Assembly (NCBI GenBank): GCA_024236175.1
Contig: JACKKY010000001.1
Location: forward strand, 496,001 to 560,000
Direction of reading: 5' to 3'
DNA: 64,000 bases
Origin: Novosphingobium sp.
GTDB taxonomy: Bacteria; Pseudomonadota; Alphaproteobacteria; Sphingomonadales; Sphingomonadaceae
The notes beneath the pieces are model-generated. The model was not told where the DNA came from and searched no databases. It was given only the letters and a program-made list of their open reading frames with translations. This document shows, piece by piece, positions 62,078 to 64,000 of the stretch (the stretch's first letter is position 1; each line of letters begins with the position of its first letter). Position numbers and translations under genes: made by a program.

Positions 62078-62959
62078 TCAGCTTGCGCGAACACCGGCCA
62101 TGCCGGTGCCGTGGGCGAGCGTGATGTCATACTGGTCGCTGTAGATGCCGAGGTCGGTGGGATACATCTGCGCATAGCCCCATTCCGCGATCGACACCCG
62201 CTGCAGCGTACGCACGGCCTCGGTGACCTCCCCGCGCGCGTGTTGCACCGTCTCGTTGTCCCAGATCACGAGATCGCCCACGTCCCAGCGATGTTCGTAG
62301 GTCTCGCCCGGAGCGTAGAGATACGAGAAAAGTTCGGCGAGCAGCGCATCGCTTTCCGTCGGCGAAAGGCCGATGATGCAATCGGTCAGGTCCTCGCAGA
62401 CGAACAGATAGGGCCGGCCGGTATTGCGTTGCCGGCGCACCACCGCATGCACCGCGCAGACATCGCCCGGCTCGAGATCGGTCAGGCGATTGCGGCGATC
62501 GAACACCTTTTGCTTGACGTGCAGCGCATTGAGTCCGGCGATGCGGTCTTGCAGCTCGGCGGGAAGCCGTTCCCACGCACGCAGGCCGCTGGCGAAATGG
62601 GTCGACGTCGTCCCCGCGCCGACCTCGAGCGCGTGGAGCGAACCGCCAATGTATGGCCTCGGCAAATAGGGCAGATCGTTGTGCCAGAGCAGTTGCTGAG
62701 CGCCGAGATAGCCGTCCGGACGCGAGTTGGAGACGATCATGTTCTCCCAGGGATTGTCGAGCACCGGCCCGAACAGGCGGCAGACGTCCATCTGTTGCGC
62801 CATGCTCATCGGCTCGAGACCCTTGAAGACGAGCAGCCCCTCTTCGTCGAACAGGCGGCGCAGTTCGCGCGTGCCTCCCTCGCTAGGCTTCAGGATCAGC
62901 TCGGGATCGGCCTCGACACCGAATGGTGGCATCGCCGTGCAGCTTGTCGCTTCCGTCAT
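62078..62959 (-). CDS. TauD/TfdA Fe(II)/2-oxoglutarate dioxygenase (first)
   Basis: 293-residue dioxygenase of the TauD/TfdA family. Iron ligands: H-x-D in LLWHNDLPYL and the distal His in TVQHARGEV; a 2-oxoglutarate-binding Arg is in RTLQRVSIAE. Substrates range from taurine to aryloxyacids and terpenoids. GGAGG lies 10 bases before ATG 62959. A terminator separates it from the second TauD gene just upstream, so it has its own promoter. Confidence 0.87.
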   Translation of the reverse strand: MTEATSCTAMPPFGVEADPELILKPSEGGTRELRRLFDEEGLLVFKGLEPMSMAQQMDVCRLFGPVLDNPWENMIVSNSRPDGYLGAQQLLWHNDLPYLPRPYIGGSLHALEVGAGTTSTHFASGLRAWERLPAELQDRIAGLNALHVKQKVFDRRNRLTDLEPGDVCAVHAVVRRQRNTGRPYLFVCEDLTDCIIGLSPTESDALLAELFSYLYAPGETYEHRWDVGDLVIWDNETVQHARGEVTEAVRTLQRVSIAEWGYAQMYPTDLGIYSDQYDITLAHGTGMAGVRAS

Positions 62960-62995
62960 AGAGCTGAATCCTCCGATCCCGTTTTCTCCTAACAC

Positions 62996-63033
62996 GAAAA
63001 GGGCCGGGAAAGTCACCCTTCCCGGCCCTTTCG
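62996..63033 (-). terminator. strong hairpin terminator between the two TauD genes
   Basis: Perfect 13-bp inverted repeat AAAGGGCCGGGAA / TTCCCGGCCCTTT (62998-63010, 63019-63031) with an 8-base loop; on the minus strand it is followed by TTTTCG, 22 bases after the stop of the 63053 gene. It may also act on the plus strand. Confidence 0.8.
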
Positions 63034-63052
63034 AAAGTTGGGACGACCGGCG

Positions 63053-63901
63053 TCAGGCGGGGACTGCCTCCGTTCCCGCGATCGAGGTGCGGTGCATCAT
63101 CCGGCCGGAATCGAAATCGTAGGGGATCGCGCGGTGCAGCGCACTGGTGTTTTCCCAGATCACGAAATCGCCTTCCTCCCAGTCGTGGCGCAGCGAATAT
63201 TCGGGCTGCGCGCACCACTCGACCAGGCGGATGAGAAGCGCCCGGCTTTCCGGAATCGACATGCCCACCACGCGGTCGGCGGTGGTGCCCAGCAGCATCG
63301 ACTTGTGCCCGTCGGCGTGGGTGAAGACGAGGGGACGTTCGCGTTCCCGCTGAATGCCGATGACGCGCTCATAGTCCTCTTCCGGAATGGCGTCGTGAAT
63401 GGGGATCATGCTGGCCTTGACCGAATGGATCACCGTGAGCTTTTCCAGCTCTTTGCGCTCTTCCTCCGGCAGGCCTTCGAAGCCTGCATAGGTGCTGGCG
63501 AATTCGGTCTGCCCGCCCTTCTGCGCCACCTTGCGGGCCGACAGCAGGGTCGCGAACGGCGGCGGCATCTCAACCGGCATTCCGTCCATGTGGTAGAAAT
63601 AGGTGCCGAGGACATATTCGGGCTGCGGATTGATTTTCCTGTCCAGCGTGACCTGGTAGACGTTGTCGTCGTTCTCCTGCCTGTTGAACTGGCCGGTAAG
63701 CTTGACCTTGCCGCCCATCAGGTCGGTGATCTGCAGCTGCTCCTCATCGGTGAGGTTCAGCTTGGGAAACACGATGACGGTGCGTTCCTCCACCTTCCGG
63801 CGGATCGCCTCGGCAGCTTCCGGCGTGAACAGGTCCTTGCGGTCGTCCCAGACGACTCGCGAGCCGATTTTCGGCTTAATGTCTTCAAAACGGATGGCCA
63901 T
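63053..63901 (-). CDS. TauD/TfdA Fe(II)/2-oxoglutarate dioxygenase (second)
   Basis: 282-residue dioxygenase. Iron ligands: H-x-D in TYFYHMDGMP and the distal His in SALHRAIPYD, followed by Arg in RMMHRTSIAG. It is only a distant paralogue of the neighbouring TauD gene. ATG 63901 with GGGGAG eight bases upstream is preferred; another ATG at 63907 and a frame back to 63988 are less likely. A perfect palindrome CTGAACAGGTGTTCAG sits 27 bases upstream, implying repression by a TetR-like regulator. Confidence 0.88.
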   Translation of the reverse strand: MAIRFEDIKPKIGSRVVWDDRKDLFTPEAAEAIRRKVEERTVIVFPKLNLTDEEQLQITDLMGGKVKLTGQFNRQENDDNVYQVTLDRKINPQPEYVLGTYFYHMDGMPVEMPPPFATLLSARKVAQKGGQTEFASTYAGFEGLPEEERKELEKLTVIHSVKASMIPIHDAIPEEDYERVIGIQRERERPLVFTHADGHKSMLLGTTADRVVGMSIPESRALLIRLVEWCAQPEYSLRHDWEEGDFVIWENTSALHRAIPYDFDSGRMMHRTSIAGTEAVPA

Positions 63902-63927
63902 CGCCATTTCTCCCCTTACGACATTTG

Positions 63928-63943
63928 CTGAACAGGTGTTCAG
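63928..63943. promoter_or_regulatory. perfect palindrome, TetR-type operator candidate
   Basis: CTGAACA-GG-TGTTCAG-like site: arms CTGAACA and TGTTCAG flank a central GG, fully self-complementary outside the centre, 27 bases upstream of the dioxygenase ATG 63901. TGAACA-N2-TGTTCA arrangements are typical of TetR-family operators. The regulator may lie just beyond the window. Confidence 0.6.
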
Positions 63944-64000
63944 TCGCCACGCGCATTGCCCGATTTCGTCGTCACGGTCAATTGGCATGAAAAAGGCCGG

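Noticed and set aside
63944..64000. Start of another gene at the right edge
   Set aside because: No start codon with a ribosome binding site and no homologous coding pattern in the last 57 bases.

Overview
This is a high-GC alphaproteobacterial chromosome segment, most likely from the order Sphingomonadales (Novosphingobium, Sphingopyxis or Erythrobacteraceae type). That placement is inferred from gene content: a large Oar-like TonB-dependent receptor, a Gram-negative (class GN) sortase with its target, an RpoH with the heat-shock sigma signature, DUF3297, DUF2849 and DUF934 proteins, and many scattered aromatic or terpenoid-type catabolic genes. I see no insertion sequence, prophage, CRISPR array or replication origin. 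The window begins inside folE and ends in the upstream region of a TauD-type dioxygenase gene.

Layout. 0-5.2 kb: end of folE, a renalase-like flavoprotein, queF, a mercaptopyruvate sulfurtransferase, metC and an MscS channel. 5.3-9.2 kb: a tightly overlapping assimilatory sulfur operon (uroporphyrinogen methyltransferase, DUF2849, sulfite reductase, DUF934, cysH). 9.2-11.7 kb: a JAMM peptidase, an RluD-type pseudouridine synthase and rpoH with a clear terminator. 11.7-15.4 kb: an XRE regulator divergent from a sortase-target/sortase pair. 15.4-27.3 kb: an accessory block with a SnoaL-like protein, a frameshifted P450, mtgA, a 1137-residue TonB-dependent receptor, an amidohydrolase/carboxymuconolactone-decarboxylase/NHL operon, a cation efflux protein, a cytochrome c and a double-VOC protein. 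27.3-31.8 kb: clpX, clpP and a trigger factor with a histone-H1-like tail. 31.8-36.4 kb: tRNA-Leu, sppA, pyrB and a dihydroorotase homologue that has lost its metal ligands.

36.4-41.8 kb: a SPOR lipoprotein, a ribbon-helix-helix protein and an orphan ParA, divergent from a SEL1/SPOR protein and a DUF418 protein. 41.8-44.7 kb: bfd and bfr behind a Fur-box-like promoter, der and a CHAP-domain protein. 44.7-51.3 kb: a REP-like repeat, DUF3297, tRNA-Val, then a second accessory block (molybdopterin oxidoreductase, CMD protein, DapB-like dehydrogenase, SDR, CmcJ-like oxygenase). 51.4-58.3 kb: serS, surE, an NlpD-like LysM/M23 protein, a K+ channel, two DUF1761 proteins and rimO. 58.4-58.7 kb: two tandem small RNA units with near-identical core motifs. 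58.8-64 kb: a Baeyer-Villiger-type monooxygenase, a CinA-like protein, a lipoprotein, a cupin and two TauD/TfdA dioxygenases, the outermost preceded by a perfect TetR-type palindrome.

Housekeeping modules (sulfur assimilation, proteostasis, pyrimidine synthesis, envelope maintenance, translation) are interleaved with short catabolic cassettes that look additive and strain-variable. The signals most worth follow-up are the tandem sRNAs, the lysine-rich trigger factor tail, the ParA/RHH/SPOR locus, the sortase pair, the inactive-looking dihydroorotase and the candidate operators. Everything here comes from reading the sequence and from general family knowledge; no database search was run.
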